Positions 1-8,139 of a stretch of 33,870 nucleotides of DNA are shown piece by piece (position 1 is the first letter of the stretch; every line of letters starts with the position of its first letter). Location: the NCBI GenBank assembly GCA_031259965.1, contig JAIRKT010000082.1, positions 1 through 33,870 of the forward strand. The letters are read 5' to 3'. A program made the translations under genes and the position numbers. The notes beneath the pieces were generated by a model. That model saw nothing but the letters and a program-made list of their open reading frames with translations. It was not told the DNA's origin and did not search any database. This stretch comes from Christensenellaceae bacterium. Lineage in GTDB: Bacteria; Bacillota; Clostridia; Christensenellales; DTU072.

Positions 1-117
1 TCCATTAAAGGAATATACAAAATAAAATTCAATGGTAAATATAAAGATGTGTATCCAAAATTGACAAAAAAGCAAAGAGATATATTAAGTGCTCTTAAAA
101 TAGCATATAATCATTAA
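1..117 (+). pseudogene. C-terminal remnant of an IS1634-type transposase
   Basis: The plus frame is open from the window edge to TAA at 115-117, so only the tail of the gene is visible. It reads GKYKDVYPKLTKKQRDILSA near its end. This resembles the tail of the decayed transposase at 20228-21652, which has GKYKLLNALTKEQREILS, and the gene ends soon after in both. The shared '(T)K(K/E)QR(D/E)ILS' stretch is typical of IS1634-family C-termini. Whether the missing upstream part is intact cannot be judged from this window; the decay next door suggests it is not. Confidence 0.55.
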
Positions 118-246
118 AAATTCGTAACCGCGTACAAAATCGGGGATTTAGGAAAATATTCAGGGTATTATGGAAAAATTTATTCAGAAGTGGGTGCAAC
201 ACAGAGGGAGATACTAACTGCATTCGATGTAAAAACACCAACCTAG
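118..246 (+). pseudogene. second, decayed IS1634-type transposase tail
   Basis: In the same frame, directly after the stop at 115-117, the sequence stays open to TAG at 244-246. Its last part reads GKIYSEVGATQREILTAFDV, again the 'tQREIL' tail of IS1634-family transposases but clearly different from the tail just before it. There is no start codon with a ribosome binding site and no room for a catalytic domain, so it can only be a leftover. The two tails are probably relics of two related elements. Family assignment rests on a short motif. Confidence 0.4.
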
Positions 247-818
247 TTACAAAATGGGATTTTAGGTTGAATTAGAAAAAAACAGCAGAATTGGAAATAT
301 CTAGATATTAAACTGTAATTTGAAAAAATTAATACCAAAATAATGTGTAGATTAAATCATATATTTATCAAAAATATTTGGGATAAAAACAATAATTTTG
401 AATGTAAAAATATACGGTAAAAAACGTGAATTTCAGGATGCAAAATATCTAGCTTAAAGTAAAGATACTCCTGCTATAATTCTAAATAGTTAAAAAATTA
501 AACTTCTTTTTCAAAACTCGGGTATGAAATTTAATACAGCCGTGATTATACGTTCATAATAAAGGTATTTACAATTAGTAAGTTTTATATGCAAAAAAAC
601 AAACATATTTCTGCAATAACATCCTCTTTTTTGTTATTGCTTTTTAGGATGCTCCATTATTTTCTAAAACTATCTGTTAACTATATTTTTTTTACTACTT
701 TACTGACATTTTTTAGATTAGTTACATATTAACTTTAATGCTACAATTTGATTTAATCTTGTGAAAATTATGCTATTATGTTATAATCAGTAAAAATTAC
801 TAGTTAGGATTTTTTTCT
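247..818. other. non-coding stretch between transposon relics
   Basis: Very AT-rich, with stops in all frames and no convincing ORF. The only structure I can support is the hairpin with T-run at 613-645. An AT-rich segment just before 819 could carry a promoter for the short ORF there, but no -35/-10 pair is good enough to annotate. Confidence 0.5.
613..645 (+). terminator. probable rho-independent terminator
   Basis: A perfect 8-bp inverted repeat GCAATAAC (613-620) and GTTATTGC (633-640), with a 12-base T-rich loop, is followed by five T (641-645). An alternative pairing exists between CATCCT (620-625) and AGGATG (647-652). The stem is AT-rich and therefore weak. It would stop transcripts coming from the transposase relics on the left. 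Confidence 0.45.
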
Positions 819-1097
819 ATGAACAAAAACCCACCATGCCCTTTATGCAAAAAATTAAATACTATAAAAAATGGAAAGCGCTTTGAAAATATTCAATCAT
901 ACAAGTGCTCATTTTGTCATTATCAATTTACTAAGCCTCCACGCTATTCTGACAACGACAAGGCAATTGCATTAGCTCTGCATATTAAAGGTATTTCTAG
1001 CACCTTGATTGCAAAGCTGTTTGGTGCAAAACCTCATACTATCTGCCGTTGGGTTTTGGACTATAAAACTCACGCCTCCCCCCCCCCAGATTTCTAA
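819..1097 (+). pseudogene. truncated IS1/IS1595-type transposase, zinc-ribbon plus HTH part
   Basis: The 92-residue product starts with a zinc ribbon: CPLC at about 7-10 and CSFC at about 30-33, the latter followed by HYQFTKPPRYS. A helix-turn-helix-like segment follows at about 45-80 (ALHIKGISSTLIAKLFGAKP, then TICRWVLDYK). This is the N-terminal DNA-binding module of IS1/InsA- and IS1595-like transposases. The catalytic DDE part is absent and the frame ends in HASPPPDF just after a run of ten C (1078-1087). Losing one C would extend the frame by about 34 codons to a stop at 1195-1197, but that extension does not look like a DDE domain. It is probably a broken element, although a free-standing small DNA-binding protein cannot be excluded. 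No strong ribosome binding site is visible. Confidence 0.6.
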
Positions 1098-1350
1098 TGT
1101 CACGCTAAAATCTTTTGTTGCCAATGCAATCAGTCTTTACAAATTTACAAATTTACACAAACAAATTTTACTTGCCTTTCTTAACTCTTCTATGTAGTGC
1201 TTTACCATACCATCAATGCTTTAACAATGTTAGCCCTTTTTATTCGAAAATGTGCATTTTATCTCAGAATTGGATGATAAATATTTCTTTTTCTAATATC
1301 ATTATATTGGGCACACGTTTTTTCAATATGTCCTTGACAAACAAAACTAG

Positions 1351-1578
1351 CGATGCTATAATGATAAACAAGTTGTATTCCTGCAATTTATTCAACTTTA
1401 TAGATCATACGATTATTATGGAACAAGAAATGTGTATGCAAAAGATAAGAAAGGCAATGTAACAAGTGAGGTTGTTGCAACAGAAGAATATTTCATAGAA
1501 TCCCGATGGGAGGTTTATGAAAAGATCACCTATTCAACAAATGAATCAGAATACTTTAAACTTACCAAAATTAATTAA
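1351..1578 (+). pseudogene. C-terminal fragment of a decayed extracellular-type protein
   Basis: The plus frame is open from just after TAG at 1348-1350 to TAA at 1576-1578 but has no N-terminus. The readable part runs YDYYGTRNVYAKDKKGNVTS, then EVVATEEYFIESRWEVYEKI and ends in FKLTKIN. It has the texture of a secreted beta-rich domain. It lies 14 bases upstream of the start of the 1593 gene in the same direction. Both share YY, then R.V, then KDK.GN near the C-terminus, so it may be the tail of a decayed paralogue of that gene. That relation is inference from a short match. Confidence 0.45.
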
Positions 1579-1592
1579 AGGAGATAAAACAT

Positions 1593-2306
1593 ATGAAACA
1601 ATTTGAAATTAAAAAATCCATGTTCTTTGGTACTACAATATTAATTGTTTTTTTGTTAATCCTTTGTGTGCTGTTTTATCAACCCACACGTATTGCTGTC
1701 GCTTTACAAACACCAGAATTAGACCCACAAGACCTTGCAATATGGTTCAATCCAGAAAATGCTTTTCCTACATATGAACTTGCTGCTGAAAACAGAGAGG
1801 TATGGGCTAGCAACGATCAAGAGGAACGATTCGAGTATTATCTGTTTAAAACTGATAAAGAACCGCATAATGTGGACATCTCGAGCATAACGGCATACCA
1901 TACAAAAGGATACGAAACAACACTACAAATAGGATTTGATAAATTAACCTCAGAAGAGGTTTTATACTCATTCGGAATTGATGCTGAAATAAAGGTTGGA
2001 TTTGCTATAGGAAAGTTTGGAGGTGGATGGAAATGGGGAGAAACAACAAGTCGTAAATTTGCAAAAAATGGTACGTTTGTTATATCAGCAGAGAAAGAGG
2101 ATCAACTTCTAAAGGCATACGCGTCGGGGGTTGTTCAAGAATACTATTTGTATGTTAGAAAGGTAACACGCAAAGTAAATAAAGATAAACACGGAAACTT
2201 TGTCTCACATAGCGATTATTCTACAACAAAAGTTCCATCTGAATCCGGTTTTTTCGAAACTTTTGATTTTGACGCATCTGTCACTGTTGAAATTAGCAAG
2301 GTTTGA
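1593..2306 (+). CDS. membrane-anchored extracellular protein of unknown function
   Basis: 237 residues. AAAGGAG about 8 bases upstream supports the ATG. One hydrophobic segment (about 11-30) follows a short basic N-terminus, so the product is probably anchored with the remainder outside. I do not recognise the family. Residues about 110-150 form an alternating strand-like stretch rich in Gly, Trp and Ser/Thr (IKVGFAIGKFGGGWKWGETT). The following part (about 165-190) contains YASGVVQEYYLYVRKVTRKV. This strand/Gly/Trp pattern recalls beta-sheet-rich secreted proteins, including pore-forming ones, but no motif proves it. The gene is first of seven close-packed genes, with a gap of 8 bases to the likely start of the next. 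It could be cargo, receptor or structural partner of the ABC machinery downstream. Confidence 0.7.
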   Translation: MKQFEIKKSMFFGTTILIVFLLILCVLFYQPTRIAVALQTPELDPQDLAIWFNPENAFPTYELAAENREVWASNDQEERFEYYLFKTDKEPHNVDISSITAYHTKGYETTLQIGFDKLTSEEVLYSFGIDAEIKVGFAIGKFGGGWKWGETTSRKFAKNGTFVISAEKEDQLLKAYASGVVQEYYLYVRKVTRKVNKDKHGNFVSHSDYSTTKVPSESGFFETFDFDASVTVEISKV

Positions 2307-2314
2307 GTGGAAAA

Positions 2315-3355
2315 ATGAGTAGACTTCGCAGATTTTCAATTGTTGTATGGATACTAATTAGTGTTTTTTTTATTACCTTTCAGACTACATCATGTACCCG
2401 GGATGTACCCAATTTAAGCGCATATATCCCAGATTTTCTTATAGACAAGCAACCCGATTCCACGGATATCACAGTTTTTGTCAATAAAGAAACTTCTGCT
2501 AGGTTTACAATTCCTGTCGTTGTTTCAGCAAGTTTATCAATGTACAATACAGGTCCAAAACCATCAAATGATAGATTATATCTGTCAGATATATCAGGTG
2601 AAAATATTGAAGATCTTGATATCTATAGTATTCAGAGACAATGCTTTCAAACTTATTATGAGTCTAAAGATACTAGATTGTTTGTATTAACATTTGAATT
2701 TGAAATAAGTACGTTAGATGATTGGACATCAAAAGGTATTATACGAAAAATAACTGATTTGCAATTCACTATTTTAAACGAAATCATACCTGTACACGTA
2801 AATATTAAGATTCTTGAAAAATTTGAAACAGTTATGCTGTTTTATGAATGTCCCATAATTAGATCATCAGACTATCCAACATGGACAAGAGCACAATACT
2901 CAGGCCATGATGGAATGTCAATTTTTAACGTTGGTCTCTATTTTGACGACGCTGGTTTCGGAGGGTCAGGCTTTGATGAGGATGATGATAAATTCATAAC
3001 TATCACTGGATTCCGCTTTTATAGTGAAGTATTAAAACTTGATAATATAGAACTTGTTATTTTAAGAAGACAATCTAAAAATGTCTACGATGAAGAAATT
3101 ATCCCATTATCTATTGAGAACACTAATCATAACCTTACAAGCCTACAATGCCTTTTAGGAGGCATGCTTTTAAAAATTGATGTTTCACACACGCGTGATG
3201 ATTGTCAAGTTGCATCAGATAATTTAATAATGCAATATACTGAAAATGGAGATACTGAAAAAGTGTATGAAGTTAGTCTGGCAACAATACATTTTAATGA
3301 TTACGATGCATTAGCTGCAAGGGTTCGAAATGAGCAAACAAACTCCGATAGTTAA
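2315..3355 (+). CDS. probable lipoprotein of unknown function
   Basis: 346 residues from the ATG at 2315. A TTG at 2303 would add four residues and overlap the upstream stop, but the ATG gives a normal signal peptide start. The N-terminus is basic (MSRLRRF), then hydrophobic (about 9-22), then QTTSC with Cys27. This is a weak lipobox (Thr rather than Leu at -3), so lipidation is probable but not certain. The mature part is mostly predicted beta and polar, with an acidic stretch FDEDDDKF at about 220-230. No known domain was recognised. The 3' end overlaps the next gene by 26 bases. Position between an anchored protein and an acyltransferase-like membrane protein suggests a surface role tied to the export genes downstream. 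Confidence 0.7.
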   Translation: MSRLRRFSIVVWILISVFFITFQTTSCTRDVPNLSAYIPDFLIDKQPDSTDITVFVNKETSARFTIPVVVSASLSMYNTGPKPSNDRLYLSDISGENIEDLDIYSIQRQCFQTYYESKDTRLFVLTFEFEISTLDDWTSKGIIRKITDLQFTILNEIIPVHVNIKILEKFETVMLFYECPIIRSSDYPTWTRAQYSGHDGMSIFNVGLYFDDAGFGGSGFDEDDDKFITITGFRFYSEVLKLDNIELVILRRQSKNVYDEEIIPLSIENTNHNLTSLQCLLGGMLLKIDVSHTRDDCQVASDNLIMQYTENGDTEKVYEVSLATIHFNDYDALAARVRNEQTNSDS

Positions 3356-4136
3356 AAACCAACGAATATTTGAATTAGATTTTACACGAGGCATATTGAT
3401 CATATTAATGTGCCTGCAACATTTATGTTGGTTTTTTTATCGTTACATCTATTGTGGCATCTGGAATTCCTCTAAACTTTCAGACAGATTAAGATCGTTT
3501 GGTGTGTTCACAAATAATTTTTTATATGAAAATCCTTTTAATCTTACGGCGATGCCAGTTGGATGGTGTATCTTTTTTTTGATGGCTGGTATTTCATTTA
3601 CTTTTTCGCGCAATAATTATAGGCGCGCACTTATTACTTTTGTTTTTTTTATAATTCTTTATCTCATTGCCATAATTTGTCAAACATATTTAAAGTATCC
3701 AGTAATGCTAAATTTTGGAATTTTTTTAGGTTACGCATTTTACATATTTTTCTTTCAAATAGTTAAAGCCACACCATTTTTGTTTCATGCATTACTTGCA
3801 TTTCTGTTATTAATTCTAACTGGCTTGTATTTTGTTTTCAATTTAAATTTTGAAATAAATCCTTTAAGATGGTTTGGAATATCTCAACAGCTTAATTTGG
3901 AATACTTAGATGAATGGAAATTAATGCCATCTGTTTTTTTCTATTTTTTAGGCGGCATTTTGGGCCGCACTTTATATAAGAATAAAACCAGTAAATTACA
4001 ATCATTGAATAACTGTAACATTTTTAAACCAATTCTTTTGATAGGTAAAAATTCAATGTTTGTTTATGTCTTAAGTATAGTAGTGTATCCTTTGATTTTC
4101 ATCATTCTCACTGCTATAATAAATGGAGGATGGTAA
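3330..4136 (+). CDS. membrane acyltransferase-like protein (DUF1624/HGSNAT type)
   Basis: 268 residues with about seven hydrophobic segments. The N-terminus carries RIFELDFTRGILIILMCLQH (residues 12-31). This is the signature opening of the heparan-alpha-glucosaminide N-acetyltransferase catalytic domain family (R..E.D..RG..I..M...H), in which the conserved His lies at the start of the first membrane segment (His31 here). Family members move acetyl groups from acetyl-CoA across the membrane; the bacterial substrates are mostly unknown. AAGGG precedes the ATG at short distance. The start lies inside the end of the lipoprotein gene and the stop is two bases before the likely start of the adaptor gene, so translation is probably coupled. 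It may acetylate an exported or surface molecule handled by this cluster (inference). Alternative: another 7-TM acyltransferase subfamily. Confidence 0.7.
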   Translation: MSKQTPIVKNQRIFELDFTRGILIILMCLQHLCWFFYRYIYCGIWNSSKLSDRLRSFGVFTNNFLYENPFNLTAMPVGWCIFFLMAGISFTFSRNNYRRALITFVFFIILYLIAIICQTYLKYPVMLNFGIFLGYAFYIFFFQIVKATPFLFHALLAFLLLILTGLYFVFNLNFEINPLRWFGISQQLNLEYLDEWKLMPSVFFYFLGGILGRTLYKNKTSKLQSLNNCNIFKPILLIGKNSMFVYVLSIVVYPLIFIILTAIINGGW

Positions 4137-4138
4137 AT

Positions 4139-5020
4139 ATGAAAAAATCAGTTTTTCAACTTATAATTATATCTATACTTTTAGCGGGTATGGTTGGTAT
4201 TATTGTTGCAGTAAAAACAAGCTTTGCTACTGTTAGTTATAACGAATATTATCCCACTGAGGACTCTGCTAATCAACAAAACCAGGGTGATGAAGAAGTG
4301 CCACAACTAACTGGCTACACAGAAGTAAAAATGACTAATCAGACTTTTTTTAGTTTTACTGATTTGCGTTCTTCTAAGACGTATTATGACTCTGAATTAT
4401 CTTTTGAAGAGGTTTTTCTCGATGAGATTACAGTAGGTATAGGAACTCGCGTCAATGCAGGAGACGTTTTAGGCAAACTTGACAATTCCGATTTTGAAAG
4501 CACTGTTGATGGGATTGTGGTGGATAAAACTAGCGAGAAAATAACAATTAAAATATTGTCTGAACTATATGCCCAATTTGATATTAATATTTACAAAAAA
4601 AGCGAATATGTGGTTGGGGATAAATTTGATGTGTTCAAAAATGGTATCAAGGTAACAACGGCTGAATTAGTTTTTATAGATTATCTAGAAGTAGTTGATG
4701 ATTGCGTTAAAGCAACGCTAAAAATACAAAATGATGATTTGTATTTTGTTAGTGCAGGCTATATTGAATTCTCTCCTACTGGTTATGCCACAGAAACTTC
4801 ATTTGCTATTAATCCATCTGTGTTATATATCGAAACTACCAGTTACCAAGTATTAGATAAAGTATATGCGTTTTTGTGTGTAAAAGATTCAAAAGTATAC
4901 GAGCTCCAAATCCAATTTGGAATCTGTTACTATAACTATGTTCAAATCAAATATGTTTGGTGCGATTATGTTAATTTTAATTTAAGTGGGGTTTTGCTTT
5001 ATGTCAAATCTGCTTATTAG
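4139..5020 (+). CDS. short membrane-fusion-type adaptor of an ABC exporter
   Basis: 293 residues from ATG 4139. GGAGGA at 4125-4130 sits at the right distance for this ATG, whereas the upstream in-frame ATG at 4130 overlaps that site. One N-terminal membrane segment (about 5-25) is followed by an extracellular part. Around residues 95-135 two lipoyl/barrel-sandwich half motifs sit next to each other: VGIGTRVNAGDVLGKLDN and then STVDGIVVDK. This is the pattern of HlyD/MacA/YknX-like adaptors but without the long coiled-coil hairpin between the halves, as expected in a cell with no outer membrane. It overlaps the ATPase gene by 20 bases. Its role is probably to couple substrate to the permease encoded downstream. 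Confidence 0.65.
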   Translation: MKKSVFQLIIISILLAGMVGIIVAVKTSFATVSYNEYYPTEDSANQQNQGDEEVPQLTGYTEVKMTNQTFFSFTDLRSSKTYYDSELSFEEVFLDEITVGIGTRVNAGDVLGKLDNSDFESTVDGIVVDKTSEKITIKILSELYAQFDINIYKKSEYVVGDKFDVFKNGIKVTTAELVFIDYLEVVDDCVKATLKIQNDDLYFVSAGYIEFSPTGYATETSFAINPSVLYIETTSYQVLDKVYAFLCVKDSKVYELQIQFGICYYNYVQIKYVWCDYVNFNLSGVLLYVKSAY

Positions 5021-5669
5021 TTTAGAAGGCATTTCTAAGTCGTATCGAAACAAACAAATTCTGAAGAACATTAATCTCAATGTTTCCGAAGGTGATTTCC
5101 TGTCAATCATGGGCCAATCAGGGATTGGAAAAAGCACTTTGCTCAATATAATGGCATTATTTGAGCGCCCCGATAGTGGCAAATATTACTTTAATGGAAC
5201 CTTAGTACATACAAGAAAACATGATGTAGCCAGACTTAGAAACGAGTATTTTGGATTTGTTTTTCAAAGTTTTAATCTACTAAATGGATTTAGCGTTGAA
5301 CATAATGTTGCAATGCCACTACAATACGCATCCAAAATCGATCCAGGAGAAGCAATCAGAACTGTTGCAAATCTGCTTAGTAATTTGGGGATTAGTCATT
5401 TAAAATCAGAAAAAATAGATACTCTATCTGGTGGTGAGAAACAGCGTGTTGCTATTGCAAGAGCACTTGTGAACAGGCCATCCATTATTTTTGCCGATGA
5501 ACCTACAGGAAACCTGGATTACATTTCCCGCAATTCGGTGTTAGATATTTTAAAAAATCTCAATAAAAATCTCAATGTGGCCATTATCATAGTTACCCAT
5601 GACCCTGAAGTTTCACAAATTTCCACACGAAAACTCACAATGAATAGCGAGGGCCTGTATGAAAACTGA
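5001..5669 (+). CDS. ABC transporter ATP-binding protein, MacB/LolD type
   Basis: 222 residues from ATG 5001. A GTG at 4986 would add five residues (MGFCF), but the family normally starts close to the ATG. Walker [10 protein letters not shown] is at 38-46, the Q-loop at VFQSFNLL, the signature [15 protein letters not shown] begins at about 142, Walker B with the D-loop is [12 protein letters not shown], and the switch His is in IIVTHDP. All catalytic residues are present. The short nucleotide-binding domain with [10 protein letters not shown] is typical of ATPases that work with FtsX/MacB-type mechanotransmission permeases. It overlaps the adaptor upstream by 20 bases and the permease downstream by 11. 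It energises the permease from the cytoplasmic face. Confidence 0.93.
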   Translation: MSNLLISLEGISKSYRNKQILKNINLNVSEGDFLSIMGQSGIGKSTLLNIMALFERPDSGKYYFNGTLVHTRKHDVARLRNEYFGFVFQSFNLLNGFSVEHNVAMPLQYASKIDPGEAIRTVANLLSNLGISHLKSEKIDTLSGGEKQRVAIARALVNRPSIIFADEPTGNLDYISRNSVLDILKNLNKNLNVAIIIVTHDPEVSQISTRKLTMNSEGLYEN

Positions 5670-6897
5670 TTTTTTGGGTGCATCTGTATTCTCTCGATTA
5701 AATGCAAACAAAACGCGGACTATATTAATTATATTGAGCCTTACAATTGCAATTATTTGTTTGACCGTGAGTGGATTTATTTCTTATCTGCTTGTGGAAA
5801 GGGCTACAGCCTCATTTAAAAATACTAGTGAAAATACTGTTTTTATGAATGTTGATAGTGCTGAAGTTACTTATTCTAATGTTGAAGAACTCGGGGAATT
5901 TTTCACGGCATCCACCTATAACTTTTTTAGTGAAAAAAGCCTATGGAGCTCTGGATTAAAAGGCAAATCCTATTCTTTCAACATGCTAAGCGTAGGAAAA
6001 TTACAAGAAAAAATGATTTTACCATCTGCTGATCAGTATGGGGCAACAGAATATTCAAGACTTATCGCTGGCCGTCTGATTAACGAAAATGACATACTTC
6101 TTAATCGCAACGCTATACTCATCCATGATGCAATTGGAAAATTCCTCTTTGAGGAGGGATCAAATATAATTGGTGAAAAAATTGATTTTGATGGCTCTGG
6201 CACTGTGTATGAAATTGTTGGCATTTTATCTAACACTCCAGACATTTTAAGAGTTTTGGAATATTATACTATCTATGAAACCGAGTTTTCAACAGGACGT
6301 TTTAAAATCCCAATAATCACATATAACAATACAGAGTCTACTAGAGTTAGTAAATTACTCATATTCTTTGATGGTCGAATAAGTTTAGACACACTCCAAT
6401 CCATGCAAACAACCATATTAAACAATTCAAACTATCAAAGCGTTAGATTAACAACTGCAGAATCTGAAAAAAGAAGTTATACTTATGTGCAGGCCGCATC
6501 AAGCCAAACTCTTGACCTGCTTCTAACTATTGTAACGATTATATTGTGTTTGATTTCAATAATTATCATATATATTACAATTAAAGAACGTGCAAGCGAA
6601 ATTGGTATTAGAAAATCATTTGGTGCAACAACACCCCATGTGATTGCCATGTTTTTGTCAGAAATATTGTCGTGTATTTTTACATCTATAGGATATGCAT
6701 TACCTATTTCAACATTAATCATGACTTTTATCGTTGCTACTTCAAATAGTTTCATAAACATACTAATCTTCCCTATAAATTTCGACATATATCTGTTTCC
6801 CTCTGCAATAATTGCAATCGCAGTTTGCTTCGTTTCACTTGCACCTCTTATTATTTATGGAAAATCTAAAATTGTTAATCTACTGAGGGTATCGTGA
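5659..6897 (+). CDS. ABC transporter permease, FtsX/MacB type
   Basis: 412 residues. The first membrane segment (about 19-43) follows SRLNANKTRTILIILSLTIA, the usual opening of MacB-like permeases. A large extracellular domain of about 230 residues comes next, then three membrane segments in the last 130 residues. The cytoplasmic coupling signature KERASEIGIRKSFGAT lies at about 308-323. This topology (1+3 TM with a large outer domain) is that of MacB/YknZ/LolC-type permeases that act as mechanotransducers rather than classic channels. GAGGG stands upstream of the ATG, inside the end of the ATPase gene. It partners with the ATPase at 5001 and the two adaptor-like proteins. The substrate is unknown. 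Confidence 0.9.
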   Translation: MKTDFLGASVFSRLNANKTRTILIILSLTIAIICLTVSGFISYLLVERATASFKNTSENTVFMNVDSAEVTYSNVEELGEFFTASTYNFFSEKSLWSSGLKGKSYSFNMLSVGKLQEKMILPSADQYGATEYSRLIAGRLINENDILLNRNAILIHDAIGKFLFEEGSNIIGEKIDFDGSGTVYEIVGILSNTPDILRVLEYYTIYETEFSTGRFKIPIITYNNTESTRVSKLLIFFDGRISLDTLQSMQTTILNNSNYQSVRLTTAESEKRSYTYVQAASSQTLDLLLTIVTIILCLISIIIIYITIKERASEIGIRKSFGATTPHVIAMFLSEILSCIFTSIGYALPISTLIMTFIVATSNSFINILIFPINFDIYLFPSAIIAIAVCFVSLAPLIIYGKSKIVNLLRVS

Positions 6898-6900
6898 AAT

Positions 6901-7845
6901 ATGAATATTAAATCATCTAAGAAAATAGCATTGCTAATTATTCAAATTTGTTTAATCTCCTTATTGAGTTCGTTACTACTTGTTGGCATTTTTGGTATAT
7001 TTAATAGTTATCAACAATACTCCACAAAGGCTGGTGATTACAAATACAAAGCGCCTACTAACACTGTACCATCTTATTATACTGATTCGATGAGTCGAAA
7101 AAATGTAATCAAGTCTGTTCGCATATCTGGTCAAATTATTCGATCTAATAACACAATTGTAGAGATTTCAATGCCTCATGATGCAACATTAAATTGTGTT
7201 ATTGGATCAATTATCACAAATGCAACGGATATTGCTGATGATAATTCTGAGGAAAATTATGCTAACGGAAGAGTTGTTAACATTTTGAAAGAGGAAAACA
7301 CTCAAAACATAGTTATAGATTTGGCTAGCAATTATCTAGCCATTTTGACCCTTGATGATGCATACAGTAATTTAATAGAATTGCTTTATCAAAACAAACT
7401 GGTGTATGAAATAAGTGCAAATTATGCGGATTTTAATTCGACTTTTATAAAAGCAGATTATGACAAGAAATCTTCTAAATATTATCTCTATTTTTCTGTT
7501 GATGAGCTCAACTCAAATATTTATTTAAATATTGACATCTCTGCTGAAATCATTCAAAGACAATACCTTAAGGCCGTTGTACTAAGTTTTTCTGTAATTA
7601 AAGCATTAACTGAGGACAACAAAGCCGTTTTAGACATGCTAACAAAAAATAGAGATGGTACTGTTACTATACGTGAAGTGCAATTGCAAATTATTGATGT
7701 CGCAAATAGTGACATTATTCTTAACACAGATGACTTCGTTAGTAATGAATTTATTATTTACAACAGATATCATCCAGCAAATCAAATACCTACTAAAAAT
7801 GAGATTTATATAATCGATGACACCTTTGCCAATTTAGTTTACTAA
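6901..7845 (+). CDS. second membrane-anchored adaptor-like protein
   Basis: 314 residues. The ATG lies three bases after the permease stop, with GAGGG in the permease end as ribosome binding site. One N-terminal membrane segment (about 9-31) precedes an extracellular domain. Residues about 74-115 contain VRISGQIIRSNNTIVEISMP, then IGSIITNATDIADD and ANGRVVNIL. The spacing recalls the two half motifs of a lipoyl/barrel-sandwich domain, but weaker than in the gene at 4139. The remainder is strand-rich and not recognised. It appears to be a diverged second adaptor, which would give an adaptor-ATPase-permease-adaptor unit. Alternative: a substrate-binding partner of the permease. It is the last gene of the run. 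Confidence 0.6.
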   Translation: MNIKSSKKIALLIIQICLISLLSSLLLVGIFGIFNSYQQYSTKAGDYKYKAPTNTVPSYYTDSMSRKNVIKSVRISGQIIRSNNTIVEISMPHDATLNCVIGSIITNATDIADDNSEENYANGRVVNILKEENTQNIVIDLASNYLAILTLDDAYSNLIELLYQNKLVYEISANYADFNSTFIKADYDKKSSKYYLYFSVDELNSNIYLNIDISAEIIQRQYLKAVVLSFSVIKALTEDNKAVLDMLTKNRDGTVTIREVQLQIIDVANSDIILNTDDFVSNEFIIYNRYHPANQIPTKNEIYIIDDTFANLVY

Positions 7846-8139
7846 CAGAAGGTCAATATCGTTTTGCACAATACAAAGAACTTTAAAAATTCCAAACTTT
7901 AATCACTAAAATTTGATAAAACACAGGCTTTTTTGTTTAATTCCATCATAGAGACAAATTTATAATGAGCACTATATTTTGTCGAGAAAGTCATAAATTT
8001 CTCAAAACCAACGCAGTTAGTCCTTTTTCATGTTTAAAATTTATTATTTTGTCAAAAACATCTAGCATGAAATACAGATCTCCAAATAAATCTGAAGAAA
8101 AGGAAGAAATTTATAACCCTATAAAAACTGGGATTTTGG
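7846..8139 (+). other. intergenic region upstream of spoVAC
   Basis: This 294-base AT-rich stretch separates the ABC cluster from the spore operon. A spoVA operon is expected to be read in the forespore by sigma G. A CAT-N2-TA match (CATCATA, 7944-7950) is present, but I see no matching -35 at the proper distance, so I do not call a promoter. An open frame at 7965-8165 runs into spoVAC in another phase. It lacks a ribosome binding site and any recognisable domain, so I regard it as chance. No clear terminator follows 7845. Confidence 0.4.

Noticed and set aside
1115-1462. Open frame of 115 codons between the transposase ORF and the 1351 fragment
   Set aside because: Its composition is odd for a protein, it lacks a ribosome site, and its second half lies antiphase to the more convincing fragment at 1351-1578.
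7944-7950. CATCATA as the -10 of a sigma-G promoter for spoVAC
   Set aside because: No matching -35 element at the required distance, and it is almost 200 bases from the start codon.
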